This document shows, piece after piece, positions 11,401 through 20,172 of a stretch of 64,000 nucleotides of DNA. The position numbers and the translations under genes are program-made. Position 1 is the stretch's first letter. The number at the start of each line of letters is the position of its first letter. The notes below the pieces were generated by a model. That model did no database searches and was not told the DNA's origin. It saw only the letters and a list, made by a program, of their open reading frames with translations. The stretch lies in assembly GCF_918797505.1 (NCBI RefSeq), contig NC_092801.1, positions 16,918,731-16,982,730 on the forward strand. The letters are read 5' to 3'. The DNA is from Bemisia tabaci (taxonomy: Eukaryota > Arthropoda > Insecta > Hemiptera > Aleyrodidae).

Positions 11401-14400
11401 CTCGTTGAAAAATTAAACTTTTAGCGTGAAAATTCAGGTCCAGCGGGAAATTTTGATGAAAATGAACTAAAATTTCATCCGATTATCTTAATTTTTACCC
11501 GATATACGGCATTTGTGGTTGACCGCGATTTGGGAACCCTTCATCCCTCCTTAATGAGCCCAAGTGCCGTATATCGGGTAAAAATTAAGATAATCGGATG
11601 AAATTTTAGTTCATTTTCATCAAAATTTCCCGCTGGATCTGAATTTTCACGTTAAAAGTTTAATTTTTCAACGAGAAAGAAAATTGGGTCCGGGTACTAG
11701 GGCTCATTAAGGAGGGATGAAGGGTGCCCATTGTTCCTACCCTCACAATGGACGGGTTGCCGGCCTCTCGTCGCTGAACAAAAGAGGGTGGCCGGCGAGC
11801 GGTCAGGTCACCGCGTTCAGGACTGATGCGTTGCCATTTACGGATTTTAATGCCGAATAAAAAGTATCAGCTTACGTGAAACAAACTATAGGAAAACCAT
11901 AGTCTGTGCGTTTTTCGATGCCTCTTGTATTCAAACAGAAGTATCCATAAACTAATCCCATTTAAAATCTATATTTTTTCTTATCAACAAAAATGGCTTT
12001 GCGGCTGATTTTTCTTCTTTGTTTTTCTCTCTTGCAAAGTTGTGTGTAATCTATTCCAATCGCATCCCTAAAACTTTTTATTTGTTCTTTGTTCCAGGTA
12101 AGTGAAGGCGACGTGATCTTTCTCTCTTACATCGGGTGTTCTATCCAACCTAACGCAAGGTAGAGTTCTACGAATGTCTTCAAAAATGTAGAAAAAAAGG
12201 GAATTCTTTAGGTAGATAAGTTCCTCAGGGTGTCTATCATCAGGATTTTCCCGACTCTATCAGGATTTGAGGTCAATCAGGACGTAATCCCGATTTCATC
12301 AGAATTTAAGGAAAAATCGGTCGTAAAATCAGGATTTTAGAAAAGTCGGCCGTCCGATCGGATTTTTTTATCGAGTTATTTGTGTGAAGTTACACTCGCT
12401 TCTTTTTCTCCGCAAAAAATCATTATTTGATCAGGATTTGGAAAAATAATGAAATCAGGATTTCCCTAAAAAACTAGACACCCTGTTCCAGCCTCTCTCT
12501 CCAGAATTTCCTTTACCTTCGATGAAACTTGAAAATGAATGCTATCACTTACCATCCAGTCGAGATGCTAGCTCTCGAGTGAAGAGAATATTGGCAAGCT
12601 TGCTTTGAGAGTAAGCTGTGAACATACCATAATGCCTCTCCAGACTTAAATCGTCCCAGTGTATTCGTCCGTCTGTAAGAATTTCACCAGAACAAAGAAC
12701 TAATTATATCATCTTTTAAAAATGCATGAGAAAAAGAAGTCGTTTTGCAAAATAAAACTATCAAGGTTCCTATTTACAACTCCTAGAAGTAAGAAATTTC
12801 GCCGCGCAGAGGGCGCCACCACTGTTTTGATTTTAAGGATCACTTCATATGTATAGTATGTTCAGCTTAACGTGAGTCCTGGAGCTTTTATGAAAATTAA
12901 AGGAATTTCTGTTAATTTCTGTTAAAATCGAAGAGTCGTGAGTTCTAACTATGACATTCTCCTTCCTTTTGGTACTATAAAAGATATGGAAAGTAATTTC
13001 TGAAAGTTTGTTACTTGATTTCAGTAAAAAGTTGGGTTTCATCCTTTAACCCACTACTGAATGCCTTTATCCATAATTTCATCTCCGAACTAGAAAATGT
13101 TGTCCAAAATTTAGCGAAAGTCAGCGTATTTTAAAAAGAATGGGAATTTCTCTCGAAGGTCATAGGGAATTAGAAAAGTTTGGAGCTAGGGAAAAGCAAA
13201 AATAGTCGGGGACAAAATCAGGGGAAGCCAGGGAATTTGAAGATGAAGAAACTATGGCAACCCTGGTGGACCCGAACCAAGCAAATTTTGCGTTAAGAAG
13301 TAGAATTCAGAAGTTCGGACGACGTGCTCCCTTTTATGTTTTAGCGGTTTAACTATCAAAAACTTATAGGTATTCACTTACGTATCTGTCTTTTGTCCAA
13401 TAGACCCATTCTGGTGTTTTCGGTAATCAGGTCTCTTTTTTCGTGGATGATAAATACTGCCGTGCAAGTGGTCCAGTTACACGATCAAATTGAGCCATCA
13501 AATTGAAGCTCTGATTGGTGGAAAAAGGCCTGAGGTGAGGATGCGACGAATGAGAGGCCCAATTTGATGGCTCAATTTGATCGTGTAACTGGACCTCAAG
13601 AAAGAACGCCGTAAGAGCCTTCAGACGTTGCCATATTTCTTTCTATAAAAAGTAAATTTATCGGGGAAAATCGTCATTTTTTTTTTAATTTCCGACAATT
13701 TTATTCTCAATTTCATCTAAAATATCTGAAAATTTCAAAGAAACATTTAGCACAACTTTCCTCAAAAATATATGTTTTATCCGGAGATATTTTGCAACTC
13801 CCGAATTTTCATACGGCGTTTTTCCTCAGCACGACAGTATACACATCCACTGGAAAAAAACACATTGGATCTAGAGTCTAGACTCTTGAAAACATTGACA
13901 AGAAAAAATACTCTTGATTCAATCGGATTTTTGCTTGAATCAAAACAAAATCCGCTTAAATTAAGAGGCTTGGTTATTGATTTAAGCTAGATTCTGATTG
14001 AATCAGAAGTACTTTTTCTTGTCGATGTTTTTAAGAGTCTGGACTCTAGATCCAATGTCTTTTTTTTCCAGTGTTGAGGATTTGACTTGTTATAGTATTA
14101 CAATTCCCCCGACTCACATTCGTAGGCGAGCGACGAGACATTGACTATCCTGGCAGGGGCCGAAGCTAGGATCTTCGGTAGAAGTAGCAAGGTGAGGTAA
14201 AAATGACCGAGGTAATTAGTACCAAATGTCAGCTCGAAGCCGTCCGCAGTCGTTTTGCGGGTCGGGCTCATCACACCTGAAACAAGTGTAACTTAAATTA
14301 GATTACGTTTTGCGATGAGAAATTACTATAATATGCTAGTTTTGGAAATAACATGAGGCATTAGTATCTCTAAGCGGATATGCACTGGAAAAAAACACAT

Positions 14401-17400
14401 TGGATCCAGAGTCCAGGCTCTTGAAAACTTTGATAAGAAAAAATACTCTTGATTCAATCGGTTTTTTGCTTGAATCAAAACAAAATCCGCTTAAATTAAG
14501 AGGCTTGGTTCTTGATTTAAGCTAGATTCTTATTGAATCAAGAGTACTCTTTCTTGTCAATGTTTTTAAGAGTCTGGACTCTAGATTCAATGTGTTTTTT
14601 TCCAGTGTGTATGTTTTAACGACAGAACACATGGACAACCGACAGAAACTGCAAAAATGAATAAAAGAGGGGGAAAAAACCAAGAAGCACGCAATCTTTA
14701 GTTTTAACCCATTTGTGCATCGATCTTTTAGAGTCAAATAATACGTCAAATTTTGAGCGTTTTGTTGCGCGTACACCTCGCTGCAGCACAATAAAAGCAC
14801 AAAATGTAAAATAAAAAATTAAAGTGCTTTGAAAATCATTAAATTTGACACGGACCCACCAACATTTAAAAAACACACATTATGTTATTATTCCTCTTTG
14901 ATGAATTGATACATATTTTTCCCCCATCAATTTAAATGCGAATACTCAATGCAGAGTGTGCAAACATTTCAAAATCCTCAGTTAAAAAACGCTTACTTTA
15001 CGAGTATAAATATTAAAGCGTAAGAGAGCGGAGTGGCTTGCTGCCAGCGCGAGAGGCTCACTGGCGCCTACAAACCTAAGTGGATACTTCACGCATTGCA
15101 CAATGCTTGAAGTATCCACTTAGGTTTGTAGGCGCCAATGCGCGTTTTGTACTGGCCGCCAGCCCGCCGTGCGGCGGCGCCTGAAGCAACTATTTCACAA
15201 CAGAGGTGTTGCACAGTATTATACAAAATTGAACGTATTAAGAATGACAGGCATCCTTTAAAAGTACAGATCTTTCCTCGCAAAATATATCAAGATATTT
15301 ATCCTACACTGGAAAAATCTAAGATCCTTTAGCTGAGGCAAATATAGAGGTTTATCCGGTTCAGGTATAACAAGGTGGGAAAATCTTGATAGATAATTAA
15401 GTCCTGTTACACCAAAAAGGTGTAGAGAGTTTTAGTGAATTTTGTATCATGGAATTGACGCTCCCCCATTTTTACCAAAACTCTCAACAATATATTATTT
15501 TTCTTTGGACCAAACAGACAAAACAAAAAAAAAAAAAAACAAAACAAGCAAACCCTCATTCTTCCAAGACATTTTACATTTTCATCCAAAAATATCGTGA
15601 GCAATTGTTGTTTGTATTTATATGTGGGCCAATCAACTTCAGGTCTCAACTGACACGCGGACCAAAACTCCCGTGCCGAAAAAACGTGTGGACGTAAATT
15701 ACTGGAAAAAACGGGTGCGCGGACGAAAAAATCGTTGACGAAATGTCCTATAACCCCTATAACGTGCGAGTCGCGTTGACATACCTGCGTTATTGACGAG
15801 AATGTTGATTTGATCCTCCGAATCATTGAGATCATCGACGAAGTTGCGGATTGATTCCAAGGACGATAGGTCGAGCTTTTTGACGATCAGTTTTCCGGCC
15901 TTGTCGTGAGGGAAGGAGAGCTCTACTTCTTTTCGAATTTCGTCCGCTGCTTTCTCTGCCTTAGAGACGTCCCTGCACGCCATTATCACACGTCCGCCTG
16001 GAAAGTGTCGGAGACGCTTTGAAGCTTAAGGGAAATATTTGTCTCAGCAGGGTGTCTACAAGTCCGCACTGGAGAAAAAACACATTGGATCTGGAGTCCA
16101 GACTCTTAAAAAACATCTTCTTCTTCTTCTTCTGCCTTCTGACTAGGGCCGTGACCCTGTTTGTCTAGCCTCTAAAACAGTAATATGATGCCGATGAGAG
16201 AGATCACTTAATTCTCCGGGGATGAAAGGCAGCTCTGTGCCCATCTCTTGGGCGGTCGTCCGGGTTGCCTTTGGCTATGAGGTCGTCCTACCATACAAAT
16301 CTTGGCAAGCCTTTCCCCCTCCATCCTCTCAACATGTTCCGACCACATTTTCCGGCGCATCTTGGTCCATTTGGCAATATCTTGAATTTGGCACTCTTCG
16401 CGAATTGACTCGTTGGTCTGCCTATCTCGGAGCGTAAAGCCTGCTATTTTCCTCAGGACTTTCATTTCTACGGTCCGCAACTGTTGTTTAGTGCGCTTCG
16501 TGTCCGCTCGGGTCTCCGCAGCGTAAGTCAGCACAGGTCTTACAACCGTTTTATAAACTACAAATACATAAAAAACATCGACAAGATAAATACTCTTGAT
16601 TCAATCAGATTTTAGCTTATATCAAGAACAAAGCCTCTTAATATGAGCGGATTTCATTTTGATTTAAGCTTAAATCTGATTGAATCAATAGTCCTTTTTC
16701 TTGCCAATGTTTTCAAGAGCCTGGGCTCTAGATCCCATGTGTTTTTTTTTTGTCCAGTGCGGAAAGTCCGGAAATAATACGGATTTTTCAAGGGCGGTCC
16801 GGAAGTACCGAAAAAGTGCGAAAATTCTGCAAGAAGGTCCGGAATTTTTTGCCATTTTGGTCGCAATTTGAGCTAGAAATTCAAATTCGTAAAATTTTTC
16901 GAATTTCGTCAATCGGAGATGCTGAAAAAGTACTGAATTCGTCTGTTGAGGAGGTACTGAATTTCTCGGGAATGTACTGGAAAAGTACTGTTAAAGTACT
17001 GATTTTAAGCTAGCCTGTTTTAGTAGACATTCTGCGCAAGGGAAATGTTTGTCTCCCACCTGCTAATCGTCACCTTCCGGCCAAATTATCACAAGCGCCA
17101 TGCGACGTCCGAAAATTTCCGCCGCCATTTTATTATTTTACAGAGGAATTGTTCCACGAAGCTGTCAGAAAATTTCACTGAACTTTCTTTACGCTGCCAA
17201 TAAAATTCAGTGAAATTTTTAAAGGGATTCAACCAAAAATTTCTCTGTAAAGAAATAAAATGACGACGGAAATTTTTAAACGTCGCGTGGAACTTGTGAA
17301 ACTTCGGCCGGAAAGTGCCGCAACTTCGATTTACCACTGAATTACATCCGCTGTTTTTTTGCCAGTTACGATCTTTTTTTTTTATCAATATTTTTACTTC

Positions 17401-19423
17401 AATCGATTTTTCCGAAAGAGAGGCATAGTTTCTACTCAACTCCATCGGATTATACTGCGAAGAAAAGCCGTCAATCATCATCAAATATCTTACAATTAGT
17501 TAGAAATTAATTTCAGTATTTTCGTTGCGAGAATCGCACTGAAAAAAAATTCTCGGCGTTTTTACCCAGGTCCGTTGGTACCTCTACCATCTCACTTTTT
17601 TTACCAATTATTGGTAATTTTACCAAGACAGACTGGTAAGCTTACCTAAAAACCGGTATTTTTACTGTTTTTTCAGGTAAGAATACCACTTTTATTGGTA
17701 ATCAATCCCCGGTAACTTTGCCATTTTATCTCGGTAATTCTACCACAGTCGATACAAAATATTGGCATTTTTACCAAGGTCCAGTAAAATTACCGAGAAA
17801 ATTCAATAAATTCACCGATATTTCTCGGTAAAATTACCAATTCCGTAAATAGTAATTTTACCAATAAAAAACTGGGATCAAATAGAACCCTGAATTCTTG
17901 GTAATTTTACCCTTTTCTTAGTAAATACACAGAGATTTTTTTTTTTTCAGTGCATGTTCTACGTGAAATTAATATTCAAAAACTCGTATCAAAATTCTCA
18001 AATTTGTTCCTTGTGTGTTTATACCGATCCATTTCTCACTATTTAAGTATTACAGTGAACGTGAGGTCATGGTCTCTCAATGTTAAACTTAAAAACAGGT
18101 GAAGCCCACAATCAGCTGTGCTCTCTCGTAACCTTGACCGTGACGGCGAGTGAACTCCGCGTGGTCCCATTATAATTTTCACGCACGCTATGCTAATCGA
18201 AAAACTCTCGTCGTGTAACTCGCACGACTTTACTGATAAGCGCAAACGAGACAACAAAATTATCGTTTCAATTCGCACCACGCATTTTTTCTAATAGTCT
18301 TCTCAATATTTTCTACATCGAAGAATAAACGATGAACTATGACATGGGGAGTCTCACAAACGGAGCTCCTTTATGTATCAGGAAGTTACAATTTCAGTAC
18401 TGATTCCTAAGTAAAATGTCACGAGAAACACGATGATGCCACTAGGTTTCGCTGAAATCTACTCAAAAGCTCAAAAAAAGCTCTCAAAGTCGAGTTCGTA
18501 ACGGCAAGCGTTACCTACTCGTGCATCATAACAAAACTCACCGGTAGGCGTGAACGAATGCTCGTCATCACTATCTAAAAGTTCATGTACATTAATCAAA
18601 CCAGTCATGCTGGTGTGTGTCACATAGGCAAACAGTAAAATTAGGATTTCGTCAAATGCTTAGGCAAACAGTCTAAGATTCTTACCTAGAATGCATTTCT
18701 GATTCTTTTCCTAATTTCAGACAAAATAATTCAGTGCGCCTGATTGAAACAATTTCCTGTAAAAATTTGCATCATACAACAGTATTTACAACGATTTTTG
18801 GCTCCTGAATGAATATCTATCTTGAAGGTTTCAGCATGTCATGAAATACAGTTTTTTTCTTCTTTTTTTTTTAAAACTTTAACTGTCAAATAAATAAGAA
18901 ACATTATTTTGAAGAACAAGGAACAAGGACAGTTCGTAGATTTGATGAGTTATTTTTCCTGAAACATTGAAAACTGCATTGGCAGATCCAGCAAATTGGC
19001 AACGTTGTCTTTTTTCCATTTAAACTTATGGAAATGTATCGATTCTTGGAGGGGCCAAGTGCTCCTAGAAGAATCGATTATTTAGCATAAGTTTAAGTGG
19101 AAGAAATCCTACGTTGCCAAATTGCTGGATCCGCCTCCGACACTCGTCAGCTCCTCCCTGTAAATTCAAAAAGTTTCGCGAACTGTCTTTTGACGTTCTG
19201 TCCACGCACTCAATAACATTCGTCGTAGTACAGCTCACTCTTAGAAATTAAAATACGTTTTACTTGCATATATTAGAATGATATACTGGTTCATTTTCTC
19301 ACCAACTCGGTAGAATTCCTGAGCAGTAGGTTTACCAATTCCAGTGTTGCACCCCGTCACGATGACAGTTTTTCCGTCAATCCTCTCCTTGATCTCGTAT
19401 GGTTGACTCGCTCGAGCACCCAT
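5295..19423 (-). CDS. Short-chain dehydrogenase/reductase, retinol dehydrogenase 11-14-like, with alternative exon 5
   Basis: NAD(P)-dependent oxidoreductase. Family members typically reduce or oxidise retinoids, steroids or lipid aldehydes; the substrate here is unknown. Coding exons in transcript order: 19303-19423, 15785-15997, 14118-14276, 12553-12672, then either 9566-9776 (5a) or 6262-6457 (5b), then 5295-5442. All exons are bounded by GT-AG sites and phases add up to 323 residues (with 5a) or 318 (with 5b), typical for the family (about 316-336). Visible motifs: TGCNTGIG cofactor motif (residues 24-31), NNAG (109-112), FGTNYLGH with the catalytic Asn (about 132), VNVSS (156-160) and YSQSK (Tyr185, Lys189). 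The usual E after GIGK is P here. No N-terminal membrane helix is seen. The start ATG is the first in the Rossmann frame. Introns are about 0.8-3.3 kb and heavily invaded by repeats. Substrate assignment within the RDH11-14 group is uncertain. Confidence 0.88.
5443..6261 (-). other. SDR intron between exon 5b and exon 6
   Basis: Runs from donor GTAGGC to acceptor TTCTAG, 819 bp. AT-rich, with no complete repeat element and no further exon recognised. Confidence 0.7.
6262..6457 (-). CDS. SDR gene alternative exon 5b
   Basis: 196 bp, open throughout, encoding 64 whole codons between two split codons ([11 protein letters not shown]... to ...SGFYY). It is homologous to exon 5a: shared GVT, PG, ITRF/LTRF, CALD and SGFYYR positions, but an otherwise different substrate-loop sequence and five residues shorter. 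Acceptor is 'cacgtag', donor is AG|GTAGGC. It has the same entry and exit phases as exon 5a. If 5a and 5b were both spliced in, the frame would shift and reach TGA about 17 codons into 5b. The HPG of 5a is CPG here. Confidence 0.82.
6458..6912 (-). other. SDR intron sequence upstream of exon 5b
   Basis: The 45 bases preceding the exon 5b acceptor share a CACGTG box and 'gttacgt' motifs with the bases preceding exon 5a, showing that the exon duplication carried intron sequence with it. The rest holds no recognised element. Confidence 0.55.
6913..7199. mobile_element. Terminal-inverted-repeat element family K, copy K1
   Basis: Starts CAGGGTGTCTAC and ends GTAGAAACCCTG. The interior is rich in 'ggtccggaa' and 'gaaaaagt(g/a)c' words. 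Noncoding. A second, heavily nested copy lies at 16048-17034, and family J shares the CAGGGTGTCTA terminus, so J and K may be mobilised by the same transposase (inference). Confidence 0.75.
7200..8060. other. Intronic sequence with partial repeats
   Basis: Within the 5a-5b intron. It has two imperfect copies of a segment around 'aaaacacgatgcgcac' (about 7297 and 7620) that suggest a decayed element, but no boundary could be set and no exon was recognised. Confidence 0.4.
8085..8724. repeat. Tandem array of family C units (about 90 bp)
   Basis: About seven degenerate units, each with 'gattttacatgcgatcccta', 'aatccatgctttctgggg', 'tcacgtggaaattg' and 'acgcccttacgtcaaag'. The same unit forms the arms of foldback elements at 23451-23579, 30151-30268 and 46131-46334. 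The array continues past insertions at 8725-9019 and 9047-9465 to about 9540. The short open frame in it is a by-product of repetition. Confidence 0.85.
8725..9019. mobile_element. Family J element, copy J1, inserted in the tandem array
   Basis: Begins 'cagggagtctagcatcagga' and is full of 'atcaggattt' words, as in copy J2. Its left and right flanks both read 'gatccctattttac', which may be a target duplication or simply two array units. Confidence 0.65.
9047..9465. mobile_element. MITE family B, copy B2, inserted in the tandem array
   Basis: CACTGAAAAAAAA...TTTTTCAGTG element in the opposite orientation to B1. It interrupts the array word 'aatccatgctttct' so that 'tg' appears on both sides, compatible with a 2-bp target duplication. 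Confidence 0.85.
9566..9776 (-). CDS. SDR gene alternative exon 5a
   Basis: 211 bp encoding 69 whole codons between two split codons ([11 protein letters not shown]... to ...SGFYY). It includes the family HPG motif followed by MVPTELTRF, and the [15 protein letters not shown] end that leads into the C-terminal helix. Acceptor 'cgaag', donor CG|GTGGGT. It joins exon 4 via G|GT (Gly205) and exon 6 via CG|T (Arg275). It lies upstream of 5b in the transcript and is its tandem homologue. Confidence 0.85.
9777..9951 (-). other. SDR intron 4, acceptor-proximal part
   Basis: Contains a CACGTG box and a 'gttac' motif in the 45 bases before the exon 5a acceptor, matching those before exon 5b, and a short inverted pair around 'ttatatgtcggtacgacaag'. 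No exon. Confidence 0.5.
9952..10231. mobile_element. Foldback element family G, copy G1
   Basis: Left arm contains 'aacgccgtatgaaccttcag' then 'gcgttgccaaatttcc'; the right arm is its inverse ('ggcaaatctcgattgttcat', 'acggagtttttcct'). The termini resemble 'ctgccgtgc'. Other copies: 13453-13842, 31873-32688 and 62930-63195. Noncoding. Confidence 0.7.
10232..10936. other. Intronic, probable decayed foldback element
   Basis: 'gaagtttcaaaaatcgattt' near 10268 and 'gatcgacttttgaaaattgc' near 10637 are inverse partners, and so are 'tacgaaagaacgtaac' and 'gttacgtttcttcgtg'. This suggests a foldback element of about 380 bp at 10266-10650. The rest has no recognised content. Confidence 0.45.
10937..11075. 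mobile_element. Foldback element family E, copy E1
   Basis: Inverted arms ending 'tggactacatttagcaattt' and 'caaattgcaaaatgcagtc', with a middle conserved in the family ('accattagtttccctatg'). Other copies are at 29582-29720 and 37338-37478. Confidence 0.75.
11186..11890. repeat. Large near-perfect palindrome (two 326-bp arms, 53-bp spacer)
   Basis: Left arm 11186-11511 and right arm 11565-11890 are reverse complements with only a handful of mismatches seen by eye. The spacer contains a third copy of the arm segment around 'cttcatccctccttaatgag'. It lies in intron 4 of the SDR gene, so the pre-mRNA would carry a long, almost perfect hairpin. No open frame of interest. It may be a recent foldback transposon or an inverted duplication. 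Confidence 0.9.
12226..12485. mobile_element. Family J element, copy J2
   Basis: Exact 11-bp terminal inverted repeats CAGGGTGTCTA/TAGACACCCTG. The interior is made of 'atcaggattt' variants and shares the 'gaaaagtcggccgtc' box with J1. Noncoding, located 67 bp from SDR exon 4. Confidence 0.75.
12553..12672 (-). CDS. SDR gene exon 4
   Basis: 120 bp encoding residues 166-204 plus halves of Tyr165 and Gly205. Contains the catalytic YSQSK (Tyr185, Lys189) followed by [14 protein letters not shown], a highly characteristic SDR helix. Acceptor 'cttacag', donor G|GTAAGT. Confidence 0.9.
12673..13452 (-). other. SDR intron 3, part without complete repeats
   Basis: No exon or complete element recognised. 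A tract at 13145-13265 is rich in 'aggga'/'ggga' words, typical of decayed insect repeats. Confidence 0.45.
13453..13842. mobile_element. Family G copy G2 with nested foldback T
   Basis: Family G termini 'aatactgccgtgcaag' (13453) and 'acgacagtat' (13842) enclose arms with 'acgccgtaagagccttcaga'. A separate perfect foldback at 13470-13595, with ends 'ggtccagttacacgatcaaa'/'gatcgtgtaactggacc', is inserted in its left end. Confidence 0.65.
13848..14073. mobile_element. Foldback MITE family A, copy A3
   Basis: CACTGG...CCAGTG copy ending only 44 bp from SDR exon 3. It shares a subfamily core ('atcaaaacaaaatccgctta') with A4 on the other side of the exon. Confidence 0.85.
14118..14276 (-). CDS. 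SDR gene exon 3
   Basis: 159 bp encoding residues 113-164. Contains the [12 protein letters not shown] segment with the catalytic Asn and [12 protein letters not shown] with the catalytic Ser region. Acceptor 'ttgtttcag', donor T|GTGAGT. It is flanked at 44 and 106 bp by two family A foldback elements. Confidence 0.9.
14383..14607. mobile_element. Foldback MITE family A, copy A4
   Basis: CACTGG...CCAGTG copy flanked by 'tg' on both sides. Same subfamily as A3. Confidence 0.85.
14608..15062 (-). other. SDR intron 2 sequence, no gene
   Basis: AT-rich. Short open frames here have no recognisable similarity and lie antisense or out of frame to the gene. Confidence 0.45.
15063..15136. repeat. 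74-bp near-perfect hairpin
   Basis: Arms beginning 'ggcgcctacaaacctaagtg' and ending 'cacttaggtttgtaggcgcc' pair with about two mismatches over 37 bp and almost no loop. Related words ('gcaatgcttgaagtatt', 'caggcgctcc') recur near 63710-63860, so it belongs to a dispersed family. Confidence 0.8.
15137..15784 (-). other. SDR intron 2, exon-2-proximal part
   Basis: No exon or complete element seen. It contains a poly-A/poly-T tract near 15525-15540. Confidence 0.45.
15785..15997 (-). CDS. SDR gene exon 2
   Basis: 213 bp encoding residues 42-111. GRVIMACRD continues the Rossmann fold (the family's ARVxMACRD), followed by an amphipathic helix [29 protein letters not shown], and INILVNNA ending in the NNAG motif completed by exon 3. 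Acceptor 'ctttccag', donor G|GTATGT. Confidence 0.9.
16067..16759. mobile_element. Foldback MITE family A, copy A5, split by a LINE
   Basis: CACTGG...CCAGTG copy interrupted at 16118-16569; the MITE sequence resumes at 'aaaaaacatc' followed by 'gacaag'. Confidence 0.8.
16118..16569 (-). mobile_element. 5'-truncated non-LTR retrotransposon (LINE) fragment
   Basis: The minus strand encodes about 110 residues typical of the end of a LINE reverse-transcriptase polyprotein: '[11 protein letters not shown]', '[20 protein letters not shown]', '[19 protein letters not shown]' and 'GRPPKRW'. The element's 3' end is a (GAA)n-type microsatellite, seen as (ttc)n at 16118-16132. The 10-bp sequence 'aaaaaacatc' occurs at both edges (16108-16117 and 16570-16579), a target-site duplication. 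It is heavily 5'-truncated and cannot transpose alone. The clade (RTE, Jockey or similar) is not certain. Confidence 0.82.
17061..17536 (-). other. SDR intron 1 sequence, no gene
   Basis: Contains inverse words such as 'agtgaaattttt' and 'aaaatttcactg' near 17170-17220 that look like a decayed element. No exon recognised. Confidence 0.4.
17537..17952. mobile_element. MITE family B, copy B3
   Basis: CACTGAAAAAAAA...TTTTTCAGTG, same orientation as B2, with the 'gatcaaatagaaccctgaat' box. Noncoding. Confidence 0.85.
17953..18980 (-). other. SDR intron 1 sequence with a partial family H arm
   Basis: Around 18425-18500 lies a degraded family H arm ('gagaaacacgatg', 'aaaagctctcaaag'). No exon recognised. 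Confidence 0.45.
18981..19135. mobile_element. Foldback element family L, copy L1
   Basis: Arms 'ggcagatccagcaaattggc' and 'gccaaattgctggatccgcc' are inverse partners, with 'cttatggaaatgtatcgatt' near the apex. A second copy enters the assembly gap at 38437. Confidence 0.8.
19303..19423 (-). CDS. SDR gene exon 1 with start codon
   Basis: 121 bp. ATG at 19423-19421 starts [20 protein letters not shown], followed by the dinucleotide-binding strand and TGCNTGIG. Donor G|GTGAGA. An upstream in-frame extension contains no other ATG, only TTG, so this Met is the likely start. Confidence 0.88.
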
Positions 19424-19439
19424 CGCAACGCTCAACCCG

Positions 19440-20172
19440 GTTTCAATCAGGAGATAGAAGTGGAATCAGAACAATCAATCAGTAGAAATCAGTAGAAAGT
19501 TATCCCTATATGTAAATGCACTACACTTACAGGTTTCTTTAAAAACGCAAAGGGTGTACAAATACAACGATCGGAATTTTCTAGGATTTTTTTCAAAATT
19601 GGTCTCACGTCACGTTGGTTTCAATCAGGTGATAGAAGTGCAATCAGAACAATCAATCAGTAGACCTCAGTACAATCAGTAGAAATGTATCCTTTTATAT
19701 AAATGCACTACATTTATAGGTTTCTTCAAAAACGCAAGGGGTGTGCAAATACAAAGATCGAAATTTTCCAGGAATTTTTCAAAAATTGGTCTCACGTCAC
19801 ATTGGTTTCAATCAGGAGATAGAAGTGAAATCAGAACAATCAATCAGTAGAAATCAGTAGAAAGTTATCCCTTTTTGTAAATGCACTACATTTATAGGTT
19901 TCTTCAAAAACGCAAGGGGTGTACAAATACAACGATCGAAATTTTTTAGGATTTTTTTCACAATTTATCTCACGTCACATTGGTTTTAATCAGGAGATAG
20001 AAGTGCAATCAGAAAAATCAATTAGTAGAAATCAGTACAATCAGTAGAAAGTTATCCCTATATGTAAATGCACCACACTAATAGGTTCCTTAAAAGACAC
20101 AAGGAAATTACAAACGCAACGATCGAAATTTTCCGGGAATTTTTCCAAAATTGGCCTCGCGCCACGTTTGTA
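19440..20172. repeat. Four-copy tandem repeat, about 180-bp unit, upstream of the SDR start
   Basis: Units start near 19443, 19621, 19806 and 19988. Each has 'caatcaggagatagaagtg', 'aatcaatcagtagaaatcag', 'gtaaatgcac(t/c)aca' and 'aacgatcgaaattttc'. It lies 17 bp upstream of the SDR start codon, so it overlaps the 5' UTR/promoter region. Confidence 0.88.

Larger units (their letters stand above)
16048..17034. mobile_element. Family K copy K2, host of two further nested insertions
   Basis: Starts CAGGGTGTCTACAAGTCCG and ends TAGACATTCTG, with the 'ggtccgga' and 'aaaagtactga' words of K1. A family A MITE (16067-16759) is inserted in it, and that MITE is itself split by a LINE fragment. The whole nest starts about 50 bp from the exon 2 acceptor. 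Both outer flanks carry 'aagggaaat(a/g)tttgtctc' (16029-16045 and 17038-17055). Confidence 0.75.
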
